DNA of 64,000 nucleotides from NCBI RefSeq assembly GCF_000154285.1, contig NZ_DS483475.1, positions 62,001-126,000 of the forward strand, in the 5' to 3' direction. Source of the DNA: Amedibacillus dolichus DSM 3991. Its GTDB lineage: Bacteria > Bacillota_I > Bacilli_A > Erysipelotrichales > Erysipelotrichaceae. Positions 32,509-41,740 of this stretch are shown here, one piece after another. The position numbers and the translations under genes are program-made. How positions within the stretch are numbered: position 1 is the first letter of the stretch; every line of letters begins with the position of its first letter. The notes under the pieces were generated by a model. That model saw only the letters and a list, made by a program, of their open reading frames with translations. It had not been told where the DNA came from and did no database searches.

Positions 32509-33252
32509 TCATTTCAATATATTCAAGCGCTTTAACATAGCTTGTTTGGCTTTTAACTCTAAGGTATCATCTAATGGCTGTAAATCCTGCAATCGAATAT
32601 TTGGATTTCGTTTTTTCAATCCTTTATAAATTACAAAATCAGCAATTTCCGGATTTTTCGGTAAAAGCGGACCATGCATATAGGTAGCTAATACTTTTCC
32701 ATTGTAAAATCCTTCCTGTTTGCCCTCAAAACTATTTCCAAAGCCATGCAACACCTTACCGAGAGTGCTATTTACATTTTTCGTCTGTCCGCCGTGATTT
32801 TCAAAACCAACAACCGTATAGGTATTTCCGTCTAAATCACAGGAAATCGCAATATCTCCGATACAACGCCTTCCGTTTTCTCCGGTATCTGTATAATAAT
32901 CAAAGAATTTCAAGGCTTCGATTTTCTCATGATGTGCATTGATATAATATTGTCCGAATAATTGATAACCCCCACAAATCAAAAGAACAAAGCTTCCTTC
33001 CTCCATCGCCTTTTGAATGTTATCCTTGCGAGCTAATAAATCCGAAATTAAAATCATCTGTTCTTTATCTGCCCCACCGCCAAGAAACAATATATCGTAG
33101 GAAGATAAATCACATTCCTGACCGATGCTTAAAGTGTCGATTATGACCTGAATTCCTCGATCTTCACAACGCTTGCGGAGTACCAACATATTTCCTTTAT
33201 CTCCGTATAAATCCATAATATCATGGTATAACCAGCATATTTTCAAATCCAT
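32509..33252 (-). CDS. gatD: Lipid II isoglutaminyl synthase, glutaminase subunit
   Basis: A 247-aa class I glutamine amidotransferase (CobB/CobQ-like). It releases ammonia that MurT uses to amidate D-Glu of lipid II to D-iso-Gln. The catalytic Cys lies in LLICGGYQLFG and the His in ATYMHGPLLPKNP. It starts on the last base of the murT stop (TAATG overlap), so the two subunits are translated together. Confidence 0.9.
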   Translation of the reverse strand: MDLKICWLYHDIMDLYGDKGNMLVLRKRCEDRGIQVIIDTLSIGQECDLSSYDILFLGGGADKEQMILISDLLARKDNIQKAMEEGSFVLLICGGYQLFGQYYINAHHEKIEALKFFDYYTDTGENGRRCIGDIAISCDLDGNTYTVVGFENHGGQTKNVNSTLGKVLHGFGNSFEGKQEGFYNGKVLATYMHGPLLPKNPEIADFVIYKGLKKRNPNIRLQDLQPLDDTLELKAKQAMLKRLNILK

Positions 33253-34580
33253 TATGATTTCCCTCCCTTAATCTTATTAACTATCAGAGTTCTAACCGGT
33301 TGTAGGGCGGTATATGTCGCAACCACATACAATTTCCCATCGCAGTCGAAAAGTGCCTCAACGGCTTCAGAAAGGCTCTCCTTTATAATCAATTTATCAG
33401 GATCATAACCACTGTATTTCAAACGCAATGCCATGTCGTAGCAACGTGTACCGGAAATGATGATATGTTTTGTACTCGTGCTTAACAGTTTTTCAAAATG
33501 TGTATCATAAATCCAAGATATATCACAACCATCTTGAGTATTATCATTTAAAACAACCAAAACAGAACGTTCTTCTGCATCTTCTTCGATTACCTTCATA
33601 ACCTCATTTGCACCGGTAGGATTTTTAATCAAATTCAAAATAAGCGTTTGTCTTTCCCTCGTAAATGTTTCGTTTCTACCATCTGGGACAACAAAATTCG
33701 CAAAGCCTTGCTTTACTGCTTCTTGAGATACACCAAAATATTTTGCACAGCACAATACTGCCATGCAGTTATACATCGTATAAAGTCCACCTTGTGGGGC
33801 TTCAAAGCTCATACCATCATAAAGAAAAGTACGCTTGGGAATCGAAACCACTTCTCCGACAGCATCAAGTGGCGGTGTCGAGAAATCACATGCTTCACAA
33901 GCAAACTCGCCGATATGAGAATATTGATAAAAACGATAATGCAAGCGAGAACCACAACGCGGACAAAACTTTCCTTCACTTGCTTCACTTGTTTCAATAA
34001 GACTGCTCTTGCAACGCTTTATGCCATAATAAAGTGCCTTTGCATGCTTTGCCACATCAGACAAACGTACAACATTAGGATCATTAGCGTTTAAAATAAG
34101 CATTCCCTTGAAATCGCTGATACTGTTTTCAATACGTGAAATAAGCTGCTCCATTTCTTTTGCCCGATCCAACTGATCACGAAAAAAATTAGTAACAACC
34201 AATGCAGAAACCGGCAACCCCTTTATAATATAAGGGATATTCAATTCATCGACCTCTAAAACAGCAGCATCTGCCTTTATTCTTCCTCGTAAGTCGGCAT
34301 TGGTAAGCATTGTCGTCGTAACACCAGCTAAAAGGTTATCCCCTTTTCGATTGCTGATGACGTGCTTTCCATCAGCCAAAAAAGCTTCCGTCAGCATATT
34401 AGCCGTTGAGGTTTTCCCATTCGTACCGGTAACAAGAACAATCGGCCCGCTCATTTGCAGCTTTTGCAATATATTAGGATCTATTTTTAAAGCAATGGTT
34501 CCAGGCAGCGAGCCTCCTCTGCCAATCAATCGCAATCCGAATGCTGCTAATTTTGTTATCATAATGGCAATGATCTTCAT
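33252..34580 (-). CDS. murT: Lipid II isoglutaminyl synthase, Mur ligase subunit
   Basis: A 442-aa Mur ligase-like protein with ATP loop VTGTNGKTSTANML (about residue 50), the activated-site DELNIPY, FFRDQLDRAKEM and a four-Cys zinc ribbon (CPRCGSRLHYRF to FACEACDF). The ribbon is a hallmark of MurT. The internal ATG at 34580 follows AAGGAGG and gives the hydrophobic MKIIAIMITKLAAFG start; a 31-residue extension upstream has no ribosome site. Divergent from purC. Confidence 0.92.
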   Translation of the reverse strand: MKIIAIMITKLAAFGLRLIGRGGSLPGTIALKIDPNILQKLQMSGPIVLVTGTNGKTSTANMLTEAFLADGKHVISNRKGDNLLAGVTTTMLTNADLRGRIKADAAVLEVDELNIPYIIKGLPVSALVVTNFFRDQLDRAKEMEQLISRIENSISDFKGMLILNANDPNVVRLSDVAKHAKALYYGIKRCKSSLIETSEASEGKFCPRCGSRLHYRFYQYSHIGEFACEACDFSTPPLDAVGEVVSIPKRTFLYDGMSFEAPQGGLYTMYNCMAVLCCAKYFGVSQEAVKQGFANFVVPDGRNETFTRERQTLILNLIKNPTGANEVMKVIEEDAEERSVLVVLNDNTQDGCDISWIYDTHFEKLLSTSTKHIIISGTRCYDMALRLKYSGYDPDKLIIKESLSEAVEALFDCDGKLYVVATYTALQPVRTLIVNKIKGGKS

Positions 34581-34752
34581 ATATATCCTCCTTGCCTTCT
34601 CATCAACATATATAGTATGGCTTTTCAATATTTCTATATCATTATACATGAAATTGATAAAAAAGGTACCCATTATAGAAATACGAAGCAGATTATTTCA
34701 TATTTTTTTACCTAAGACGAAAAAAATAAGTAGAAATATATGGAAATGGTGT

Positions 34753-34758
34753 TATAAT
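34753..34758 (+). promoter_or_regulatory. -10 element of purC
   Basis: TATAAT preceded by TGT (TGGTGTTATAAT context), 30 nt before the ATG. The -35 is weak, and I see no obvious purine-box or purine-riboswitch structure. Confidence 0.45.
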
Positions 34759-34787
34759 ATTTACGTTATTCGATATGGAGGTTTAAC

Positions 34788-35471
34788 ATGAAAAAAATCT
34801 ACGAAGGTAAAACAAAAGATGTTTATGCATTAGAAAATGGAAACGTCATGCTGAAGTTCAAAGATGACTGTACCGGAAAAGACGGTGTATTCGATCCAGG
34901 TGAAAATGCTGTAGGTCTAACCATTGAAGGTATTGGAAAAGCGAACCTTGAAACTTCAATTCACTTCTTTGAGATTTTAAAAGATGCCGGGATTAAAACA
35001 CATTATGTAAGTGCAGATGTAGAAAACGCAACAATGGAAGTTCTTCCGGCTAAAGTATTCGGTAAAGGATTAGAAGTAATCTGCCGTTTAGTTGCAACAG
35101 GTAGCTTCATTCGCCGTTATGGTGATTATATGGAAGATGGTACTGTGCTTGAAGGTGGTTATGTAGAAACTACCCTTAAAGACGATGCAAAAGGTGATCC
35201 GCTAATCACAAGCGATGGCTTAGCTGCTTTGGGAATTATGACTACCGAAATGTATGAAAGCATGAAAGAACAGACTTTGAAAATTACAAAAATCGTTGCT
35301 GGCGATTTAAAGAAAAAAGGTCTTGATCTTTACGATATTAAATTTGAATTCGGATACAACAACGATGAAGTTATCCTAATTGATGAAATTGCTTCCGGAA
35401 ATATGCGCGTTTATAAAGACGGCAGCATCGTTGATCCGGTTGATCTAACAAACATTATTCTAGGAAAATAA
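34788..35471 (+). CDS. purC: SAICAR synthetase
   Basis: A 227-aa enzyme of purine synthesis that joins aspartate to CAIR. The start [24 protein letters not shown], the signature [15 protein letters not shown] and [15 protein letters not shown] are typical. It is a lone pur gene with its own promoter and terminator; no other purine biosynthesis gene is in the window. Confidence 0.95.
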   Translation: MKKIYEGKTKDVYALENGNVMLKFKDDCTGKDGVFDPGENAVGLTIEGIGKANLETSIHFFEILKDAGIKTHYVSADVENATMEVLPAKVFGKGLEVICRLVATGSFIRRYGDYMEDGTVLEGGYVETTLKDDAKGDPLITSDGLAALGIMTTEMYESMKEQTLKITKIVAGDLKKKGLDLYDIKFEFGYNNDEVILIDEIASGNMRVYKDGSIVDPVDLTNIILGK

Positions 35472-35487
35472 GGAATAAAGCTAAATG

Positions 35488-35522
35488 AAACCGCAAGAAC
35501 ATAAAATCCTGCGGTTTTTTAT
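35488..35522 (+). terminator. Intrinsic terminator of purC
   Basis: AAACCGCA (35488-35495) pairs with TGCGGTTT (35510-35517), then T-run. Confidence 0.85.
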
Positions 35523-35558
35523 TACTTATTCAACTATGTTAAGGATATCAATTTTTCG

Positions 35559-36302
35559 TTATTTAACAGCACCACAACCGGAGCAGATATAACCTGTTGT
35601 AATCGTTTCGTCCCAAGCCTCCTGTACCACTATATTGATAGTATGATAGCTACCACAATTATAATTACCTGCAAGAAGTTGAGATTCACTATGTACTCCC
35701 CAAGCATTATCAGTTTCAAATTGTGCATTACAACCGTTGCAAACACAAACAGTACCATACACCGCATCATGATGCACGACTGTGGTTTGAGGTACCCAAT
35801 TATGTATATGCTGTGGCTTGGTTGTGTTGCCTCCGTTATTTCCTCCAATGGAAGGATTGGAGTTGCTAGCGTTGTTTGTGTGATTTTGATTTTGTGAGCT
35901 ATCAACGGAGTTGGAGTTCACAGTATTGTTGTTAGCATGGCTGCTTTGATCTTGTTTATCAGAGCTATCGTTTGTATTACTTTGGTTTTCAGCTTTGTTG
36001 TTATCGGGTTTAGAAGCCTTATTCTGCTTGTTGTTTTTTTCCTTATTGCTTGTGGTTTGATGCTTCTGTTTCTCCGACTGTTTGGTTGAAGGCTTATCTT
36101 GAGGCTGATTGTGCATAGCATACCACACGCCGCCTATGATGAGGCAAGCAATTAACAGCATCGCGATGCCTGCTAAGATTGCTTTTTTCTTAGAAATCCT
36201 ATGTCCGAAGAGGACAATGATATTCTTTGACTCATCATCGTCCTTCTTCTCATCAACCTTTGGTATTTGCTTGCTTTTATCGAAATCCTTGTTATCCTGC
36301 AT
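35559..36302 (-). CDS. Membrane-anchored protein with HxH/CxxC surface domain
   Basis: A 247-aa protein. A charged cytoplasmic N-terminus (1-40) and one membrane helix (about 41-62) are followed by a 100-residue Asn/Ser/Lys/Gln-rich extracellular linker. A compact C-terminal domain (about 165-247) holds HIHNW, CVCNGC, a Cys in NYNCGSYH and CSGCG, plus a repeated pattern with EAWDETI. The Cys/His layout suggests a metal-binding surface domain seen in many gut Firmicutes, function unknown. It follows mrp by 30 nt on the same strand. Confidence 0.6.
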   Translation of the reverse strand: MQDNKDFDKSKQIPKVDEKKDDDESKNIIVLFGHRISKKKAILAGIAMLLIACLIIGGVWYAMHNQPQDKPSTKQSEKQKHQTTSNKEKNNKQNKASKPDNNKAENQSNTNDSSDKQDQSSHANNNTVNSNSVDSSQNQNHTNNASNSNPSIGGNNGGNTTKPQHIHNWVPQTTVVHHDAVYGTVCVCNGCNAQFETDNAWGVHSESQLLAGNYNCGSYHTINIVVQEAWDETITTGYICSGCGAVK

Positions 36303-36332
36303 GGCTCATCTTCCTTTCAGCAATGTTTTCTA

Positions 36333-37169
36333 CTACTTTTCAAACTTTGCAAGCAGCTTTTCTACTGCCGGAGCAATGCTAGAGCGAATCTGTTCACGAT
36401 ATTCACTTGTGAAGTCATCGTCTTTATAAATTTGACTGACACTGTCCATCATCGGAAGCTCTGCCCATAATTCTACACCGTTAACTTCTAGGAAATGCTC
36501 TACATCTTTATGTGCGAAGATCTCAATTCGTTTACCGCAATCCGGACATTGAACATAGCTCATGTTTTCGATAATGCCAAGCACCTCAACATTCGCCTGT
36601 TTACACATATTGATGGCTTTGGAAACGATCATAGAAACCATCGGCTGTGGTGTAGACACCATAACTACACCGTTTAACGGAATGCTTTGCATAACGGTCA
36701 AGGCAACATCACCGGTTCCCGGAGGCATATCAATCAACAAGAAATCCAATTCTCCCCAAATAACATCAGTCCAAAACTGTTTAACGGCATTCCCAACGAT
36801 TGGACCACGCCAAATAACCGGTTGCATTTCATCTTCCATCAAAAAGTTTAAAGACATGACTTCGATACCGTCCTTATCCACAACCGGCTGGATAGCATCA
36901 TTAGAGCCATAGGCAGCTTCCTTTTCAAGACCGAATAAGCGTGGAATGCTTGGTCCGGTAATATCGGCGTCCATAACACCGACACGATATCCTTGTTTAT
37001 TTAATTCCTTTGCCAACAGGGTTGTCATACTGGATTTTCCGACTCCCCCTTTGCCGCTCATCACACCGATAACATGTTTGATTTTGTTTTTCGGATTGTT
37101 TGTGATACCGCAGGCATCTTCGCTCTTTTGACAATTTCCCTTGCTGGGACAAGTATTACAATTACTCAT
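36333..37169 (-). CDS. mrp: Mrp/NBP35-family Fe-S carrier ATPase
   Basis: A 278-aa P-loop ATPase of the ParA/MinD superfamily that carries and transfers iron-sulfur clusters. The deviant Walker A is VMSGKGGVGKSSMT, followed by DADITGPSIPRLFG and DMPPGTGD. The N-terminus adds a Cys motif (CNTCPSKGNCQ) as in Nbp35-like proteins, and a CPDCGK pair lies in the C-terminal half. It starts 3 nt after xerD. Confidence 0.9.
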   Translation of the reverse strand: MSNCNTCPSKGNCQKSEDACGITNNPKNKIKHVIGVMSGKGGVGKSSMTTLLAKELNKQGYRVGVMDADITGPSIPRLFGLEKEAAYGSNDAIQPVVDKDGIEVMSLNFLMEDEMQPVIWRGPIVGNAVKQFWTDVIWGELDFLLIDMPPGTGDVALTVMQSIPLNGVVMVSTPQPMVSMIVSKAINMCKQANVEVLGIIENMSYVQCPDCGKRIEIFAHKDVEHFLEVNGVELWAELPMMDSVSQIYKDDDFTSEYREQIRSSIAPAVEKLLAKFEK

Positions 37170-37172
37170 TTC

Positions 37173-38108
37173 TTAATCCTCCTTATGCTTCTTCGCTCGT
37201 GGGTGGAACGAAGTATAAACACTTTGCAAACGCTTGTTTTGCACATGTGTGTAAATCTGTGTTGTGGAAATATCGCTATGTCCTAACAGCTCTTGAACAA
37301 CACGCAAATCCGCTCCGCCATCTAATAAATGAGAGGCAAAGCTATGTCGAAAGCTATGTGCAGATAAACGCTCATCAAGACCTAGTGCCAATAACCTTTT
37401 CTTTATCATAACGTGAATATATTGACGTGTGATTTCCTGTCCTTTGGCGTTTATAAACACAAAATTGCTGCGTGCATACCGCTGTTTTCTTACCTTTGTC
37501 AAATAGTTCTCTAAGGCTTTTTTACAACGTGCATGCATAGGCACCATGCGCTCCTTATTTCCTTTTCCGATGACTCTTAAAAAGCCTTGCTCAAGATAAA
37601 CCTGTTGGAGCATAAGACTACAGCATTCACTGACACGTAAGCCACAGCCATACAACAGCTCCACGATTGCTTTATCCATGATTTCCGCATCACTGTCTCT
37701 AAAGCTATCAAGCAGCCTCTCAATATCCTGCATATTAAAGTAAACAGGAAGATGCTGCACTGCTTTTTTAGTACGAATATTTTGTACGGGATTGAGAAGC
37801 TTTGGATAGGTCATGCTCAAATAGCGATGAAATACATGTAGGCTTGTAATCATGTGATTGATTGATGCCGATGATTTCTTTTTATGGATACATTGACCTT
37901 TTTCATCATAGTGATCTTGTCGTAAATATTCCAAGAAATCCTGCACATGCGAATAATCAATATTCTCTACCTCTTCGATCTTGCATGTTTGCATATATTG
38001 AACATATTGACGCAAATCATTTGTATAAGAAGCAATGGTTGCTTCTGCTTTGCGATCAATGGCTTGAATATAATGCAGGTAATCCTGACATACATCGGTT
38101 AGCTTCAA
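37173..38108 (-). CDS. xerD: Tyrosine recombinase XerD-like
   Basis: A 311-aa site-specific recombinase. The N-terminal SAM-like core-binding domain covers residues 1-105. The catalytic domain has the Arg in YGCGLRVSECCSL, the HSFRHSFASHLLDGG pair, GHSDISTTQ and the nucleophile Tyr in IYTHV. XerC/XerD resolve chromosome dimers at dif. XerD is favoured because spoIIM lies close upstream, as in B. subtilis. No mobile-element partner is nearby. Confidence 0.85.
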   Translation of the reverse strand: MKLTDVCQDYLHYIQAIDRKAEATIASYTNDLRQYVQYMQTCKIEEVENIDYSHVQDFLEYLRQDHYDEKGQCIHKKKSSASINHMITSLHVFHRYLSMTYPKLLNPVQNIRTKKAVQHLPVYFNMQDIERLLDSFRDSDAEIMDKAIVELLYGCGLRVSECCSLMLQQVYLEQGFLRVIGKGNKERMVPMHARCKKALENYLTKVRKQRYARSNFVFINAKGQEITRQYIHVMIKKRLLALGLDERLSAHSFRHSFASHLLDGGADLRVVQELLGHSDISTTQIYTHVQNKRLQSVYTSFHPRAKKHKED

Positions 38109-38157
38109 ATTTCATCACCTTGTATATTATAAAACAAACCTTATAAAACTTCAAATT

Positions 38158-38823
38158 TTAACGTCGAAGATAATAGGGCTTCAACACATGGCAACCGTTG
38201 TTTCCATCTTTAACGGCTTCTATCAATACGCTGACTGCTTCTTCCTTATTTTCATCATATACAAATTGCAGCGTTTTAGGGGAAAGCCGATGCAAAGTAA
38301 GTTCTGTACACAGCTCTGCAACCCGAGCAGCACGATGAACGATATAGCAACGCCCCTTTTCCGCTAATAGCGAGCTTGTTTTTTCGCAAAACTCCGGAAA
38401 GCTTAAATATGCTTCATGACGGGCGATTTTTAGACTTTCCCTTTCATTGAGATGTGAATGCTCTCCTACCTTAAAATAAGGTGGATTGCATACAACCACA
38501 TCAACTGCCGGAAGCGAGGCTTCCTTATAATCCGCACAAAGAATATCGGCATGCACAATGCCATGATGTCGCATATTCATACGTGCAAGCTCTGCCGCTT
38601 CTTCTTGAATTTCAACCCCATATAAATAGCTTGGCTCATAGCGATTGGCAGCCAGAAGCAATGCGCCGTTGTTCGTTCCGACATCTAATACGCGTTCCCC
38701 CTTGTTGATCTTCATGAATTCTGCCAACAATGCCGTATCGGTATTCATACGAAACATATCCCTACGTTGATATAAATATATATCCGTACCATGTAAATAT
38801 TCATAGGTTAAATTCTTATCCAT
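38158..38823 (-). CDS. trmN6: tRNA1(Val) adenine-N6 methyltransferase, TrmN6-like
   Basis: A 221-aa N6-adenine methyltransferase. SAM motif I is VLDVGTNNGALLL and the catalytic N6-MTase motif is VVCNPPYF. The N-terminal DIYLYQRRDMFRMNTDTALLAEF segment, summarised here by its MFRMNTDTALLAEF core, is typical of YfiC/TrmN6, which makes m6A37 in tRNA1(Val). It lies between spoIIM and xerD. Confidence 0.82.
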   Translation of the reverse strand: MDKNLTYEYLHGTDIYLYQRRDMFRMNTDTALLAEFMKINKGERVLDVGTNNGALLLAANRYEPSYLYGVEIQEEAAELARMNMRHHGIVHADILCADYKEASLPAVDVVVCNPPYFKVGEHSHLNERESLKIARHEAYLSFPEFCEKTSSLLAEKGRCYIVHRAARVAELCTELTLHRLSPKTLQFVYDENKEEAVSVLIEAVKDGNNGCHVLKPYYLRR

Positions 38824-38856
38824 ACTATCACCTGCAATGCTTTAATTATAACGTAT

Positions 38857-39459
38857 TTATAAGAGATTGAATAGACGAATACATTCGATTCCGATGGTTG
38901 ATTTCAAATAGCTTCCAATCAGAACAATGACGAAGCAAAGAAAAATATCATTTAAAATCGAATTTAAAAGTCGCTTGTAGTCTAAGCGCTCTCGGTTGGT
39001 GGTGCTGTAAATGATATACATCGAAAGCTGTATCGCACTGGCAGCAATCAAAAAGGTAAACATCAAATCAAATAACACCTGTGGAATCAGGGCTAAAAGA
39101 ATACCGAGGATTCCCTTCCATTCGTATGTAAGAATAAACAAAGCACAAGAAAAGCCAATCTGTACTCCTTTCGTAAAAATAACCAAGCTGATCAATGGAA
39201 TCCCGATAAAGCTGGTTCCTAATAGAAAAACAAAGAGAATAAATAAGATACCTAGAAAAAACTGCGATATAAAATAGTCGTATTTCTCTACGCCGGCATC
39301 AATGGTTGTTAAAAAGCTGGAAAGCTGTTGAATATCGGATAGATTGATAAAGCTTGATAAAAAAAGTCCCATTAAAGAGCCGCAGAAAACAAGCACTGCA
39401 ATATAAAGATAAACATTTTTATACTTACGCAAAAAGCCATGATAGCGATGCTTCTTCAT
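38857..39459 (-). CDS. spoIIM: Stage II sporulation protein M
   Basis: A 200-aa polytopic membrane protein of the SpoIIDMP engulfment complex. About five hydrophobic segments with the central pattern FTKGVQIGFSCALFI and the end LIGSYLKSTIG are SpoIIM-like. The ATG at 39459 follows GGGTGAT; an upstream start adds four residues. A sigma-E-like promoter lies just upstream, in line with mother-cell expression. Confidence 0.88.
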   Translation of the reverse strand: MKKHRYHGFLRKYKNVYLYIAVLVFCGSLMGLFLSSFINLSDIQQLSSFLTTIDAGVEKYDYFISQFFLGILFILFVFLLGTSFIGIPLISLVIFTKGVQIGFSCALFILTYEWKGILGILLALIPQVLFDLMFTFLIAASAIQLSMYIIYSTTNRERLDYKRLLNSILNDIFLCFVIVLIGSYLKSTIGIECIRLFNLL

Positions 39460-39474
39460 TTTATCACCCAATTC

Positions 39475-39503
39475 ACTATATGAAAAAAGAAAGAAACTTA
39501 TCC
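39475..39503 (-). promoter_or_regulatory. Sigma-E promoter of spoIIM
   Basis: Minus strand: GATAAG (-35, within 39497-39503), 14-nt spacer, CATATAGT (39482-39475), seven of eight matches to CATACAnT. Confidence 0.6.
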
Positions 39504-39511
39504 GTTCTTTC
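39483..39511 (-). terminator. Terminator after dinB (minus strand)
   Basis: GAAAGAA pairs with TTCTTTC, followed by TTTTTTC on the minus strand. It overlaps the spoIIM promoter spacer. Confidence 0.55.
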
Positions 39512-39526
39512 CTTCGTCATAATCTG

Positions 39527-40696
39527 TCATTTTTTTAAAAGTTCGCTGGCTTTCATCAACTTTCCCGTTGATAGTTGTTTATTCAACTGCTTTAAGATAT
39601 CCGTACTATCCGTAGGCTCTGCCTTTACGTCTTGAAATAAATTGATTTGATCCACCGTTCGCGTTTTTGAAAATAAAGAACCAAGTCCAATACCCAAATG
39701 TCGAATTTCCTTACCATTGTTATGCTGATCAAACAATAAAAGCGCATGTTCTAATAAGACATCGGCATCATTGGTATATTCACTAATCGTTGTACTGCGC
39801 ACGGCATTGGTAAAATCGGCATAACGAATCGAAATCGAAATCAAAGCACCACGTAAATCCTCCTGCTTAGCTCTTTGTGAAAGCTTATTGGCCAGGCGTT
39901 TGAATACGCTCTTTACCTCCTCATATTCTACGATATTGGTATCTAGGGTCGTTGATTGGGAAATTGATTGTACACTTGTATTGTAATCCAACCGATTACT
40001 ACCAAAGCCTCGTGCGTTTTGTATGAGCTGATACGCATGCTTTCCCATCAATGCCATGATTTTCGCTTCATTTGCAGGATTTGCAAAATCACCGATCGTA
40101 TAAATTCCCTGTCGTTCTAGTAAAGGTACGGTTTTTTTTCCGATTCCAAACATATCCGCAATGGACAACGGCCAAAGCTTCCGCTCGATTTCCTGACGAC
40201 GAAGTACCGTGATTCCCATGGGCTTGCGCATATCACTAGCCATCTTTGCCAAAAATTTACTGGGGCCTACACCGATGCTGCAAGGAAGTCGCAGATCCTC
40301 ATAAACTCCTTTCTGAATCCTCCATGCCAAGTCCAACGGACGCTTGTATGCACGAATTGCCTCAGTAACATCAATATAGCATTCATCAATACTAGCCGGC
40401 TCAAGATAGGGAGAAAAGCGTTTTACATAGTTGAAAAAACGTCTGCTCAGCTCCTCATACCATGCATAATCTCCTTGTACAACAACAAGCTGTGGACATT
40501 TTTCCAATGCCATATGCAATGGCATAGCACTATGGACTCCATAATTTCTTGCTTCATAGCTGGCGGTTGATACAACGCTTCTGCGATGCATTCCGGCAAC
40601 CACAACCGGCTGTCCCTCCAAGGCAGAGTTTTTTAAAACCTCTGCACTTGCAAAAAAGGAATTCAAATCTATATGAAATATTACTCTTCCTGCCAT
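39527..40696 (-). CDS. dinB: DNA polymerase IV (Y family)
   Basis: A 389-aa translesion polymerase. Catalytic carboxylates lie in IFHIDLNSFFASAE and in PASIDECYIDVTEA; the finger motif SYEARNYGVHSAMPLHMA, the helix-hairpin-helix FGIGKKT and the little-finger domain follow. It lacks an obvious QLxLF clamp motif at the very end, but has QINLFQD near residue 360. No LexA-type operator was identified. It is 44 nt after spo0A on the same strand. Confidence 0.92.
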   Translation of the reverse strand: MAGRVIFHIDLNSFFASAEVLKNSALEGQPVVVAGMHRRSVVSTASYEARNYGVHSAMPLHMALEKCPQLVVVQGDYAWYEELSRRFFNYVKRFSPYLEPASIDECYIDVTEAIRAYKRPLDLAWRIQKGVYEDLRLPCSIGVGPSKFLAKMASDMRKPMGITVLRRQEIERKLWPLSIADMFGIGKKTVPLLERQGIYTIGDFANPANEAKIMALMGKHAYQLIQNARGFGSNRLDYNTSVQSISQSTTLDTNIVEYEEVKSVFKRLANKLSQRAKQEDLRGALISISIRYADFTNAVRSTTISEYTNDADVLLEHALLLFDQHNNGKEIRHLGIGLGSLFSKTRTVDQINLFQDVKAEPTDSTDILKQLNKQLSTGKLMKASELLKK

Positions 40697-40740
40697 ATCA
40701 TCGCCTCATCAGATAGTATAACGGAATTTGTTAAAAATTA

Positions 40741-41568
40741 CTAGCGATAGCTCTCCATGACATGCATTTTATTTTTCATACGATGTTCTAAGCGAAGTTT
40801 ATCGGAAATCATCGCAATAAATTCGGAATTGGTTGGCTTTGCCTTACTAGCCGATATCGTATAGCCGAAAATATCATCAATCGCATCAATATTGCCACGA
40901 TTCCACGCTACCTCAATCGCATGACGAATGGCACGCTCTACCCTTGATGGTGTCGTTGCATACTTCTTGGCAATTTCCGGATACAACACCTTTGTAATCT
41001 GCCCTAAGAAATCGACATTGATATAGGTTTCCAAAATCGCTGTTCGCAAATACATATAGCCTTTGATATGTGCGGGAATACCGATTTCATGTAACAACTC
41101 GGTTATTTCAGATTCCAATTCCAGCTTGGCTCTGCGCTTTCCCTCATCGGCATTAAGATCCAGCTGATTATCCGCTAACGATTGTGCAGCTCCTTGATAG
41201 CCGACGATTCCATTAAGACGTGCCAATAGCTGACTGATTTCAAAAGGCTTCATCAAAATATAATCAACCCGAAATTTATGTATAGCGCTTACAATCATAT
41301 CGTTGATAAACGGCGTCGTACAAATGATATGATCCACCTCAATATGCTGCTTTTTCAAATCGTATAAAACACTGATTCCGTCCTTCTTTGGCATAATCAA
41401 ATCAAGAATCAACACATCAATGTGTTTACCTCGCAATTCCCGTATGCAATCTTCCCCATTTGCTGCACTTCCGATGATGCGGTAATTGCTGTTTTTAAAC
41501 ACTTCCTTTATGCTGTTAAGAATCTCTGTACTATCATCAACAGCATAAACACTCATTTTGTTTTCCAT
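40741..41568 (-). CDS. spo0A: Sporulation master regulator Spo0A
   Basis: A 275-aa response regulator. The receiver domain (1-125) has the acidic pair in VDDSTE and the phosphorylated Asp in [13 protein letters not shown]. The C-terminal DNA-binding domain carries the recognition helix region [18 protein letters not shown], nearly invariant in Spo0A, and [24 protein letters not shown] precedes the start. It follows recN-spoIVB as in all endospore formers. Confidence 0.98.
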   Translation of the reverse strand: MENKMSVYAVDDSTEILNSIKEVFKNSNYRIIGSAANGEDCIRELRGKHIDVLILDLIMPKKDGISVLYDLKKQHIEVDHIICTTPFINDMIVSAIHKFRVDYILMKPFEISQLLARLNGIVGYQGAAQSLADNQLDLNADEGKRRAKLELESEITELLHEIGIPAHIKGYMYLRTAILETYINVDFLGQITKVLYPEIAKKYATTPSRVERAIRHAIEVAWNRGNIDAIDDIFGYTISASKAKPTNSEFIAMISDKLRLEHRMKNKMHVMESYR

Positions 41569-41589
41569 TATTTCTTCCTCCTACGCACT

Positions 41590-41632
41590 ATTATAGTAAG
41601 GATTGCCGCACAATAACAGTTCTTTTGTCGAA
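41590..41632 (-). promoter_or_regulatory. spo0A promoter with a 0A box
   Basis: Minus strand: TGTTAT (41618-41613), 17 nt, TATAAT (41595-41590). A perfect 0A box, TGTCGAA, occupies 41626-41632, about -43 to -49 from the likely start, a position suited to activation by Spo0A-P. Confidence 0.65.
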
Positions 41633-41664
41633 AGCGTTGTTCTTTTTAAGAAATTTGTTTAAAA

Positions 41665-41697
41665 CAATAAAAAGAACGACCGCAATCGTCGCTCTTT
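41665..41697 (-). terminator. Terminator between spoIVB and spo0A (minus strand)
   Basis: AAAGAGCGAC pairs with GTCGTTCTTT (one G-U) around GATTGCG, followed by TTATTG on the minus strand. Confidence 0.75.
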
Positions 41698-41717
41698 CAG
41701 CTTTCTTACCACAACAA

Positions 41718-41734
41718 GGTCGAAAAGGGTCGAA
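41718..41734 (-). promoter_or_regulatory. Tandem 0A-like boxes
   Basis: Two GGTCGAA heptamers (41718-41724 and 41728-41734), six of seven matches to TGTCGAA, are spaced 10 bp apart, so on the same face of the helix. They lie just after spoIVB. Confidence 0.4.
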
Positions 41735-41740
41735 CACTTT

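Noticed and set aside
35630-35905. Extra frames over the N/S/Q-rich linker of the surface protein
   Set aside because: Low-complexity coding makes several frames open; only the 247-aa frame has a membrane helix, Cys pattern and ribosome site.
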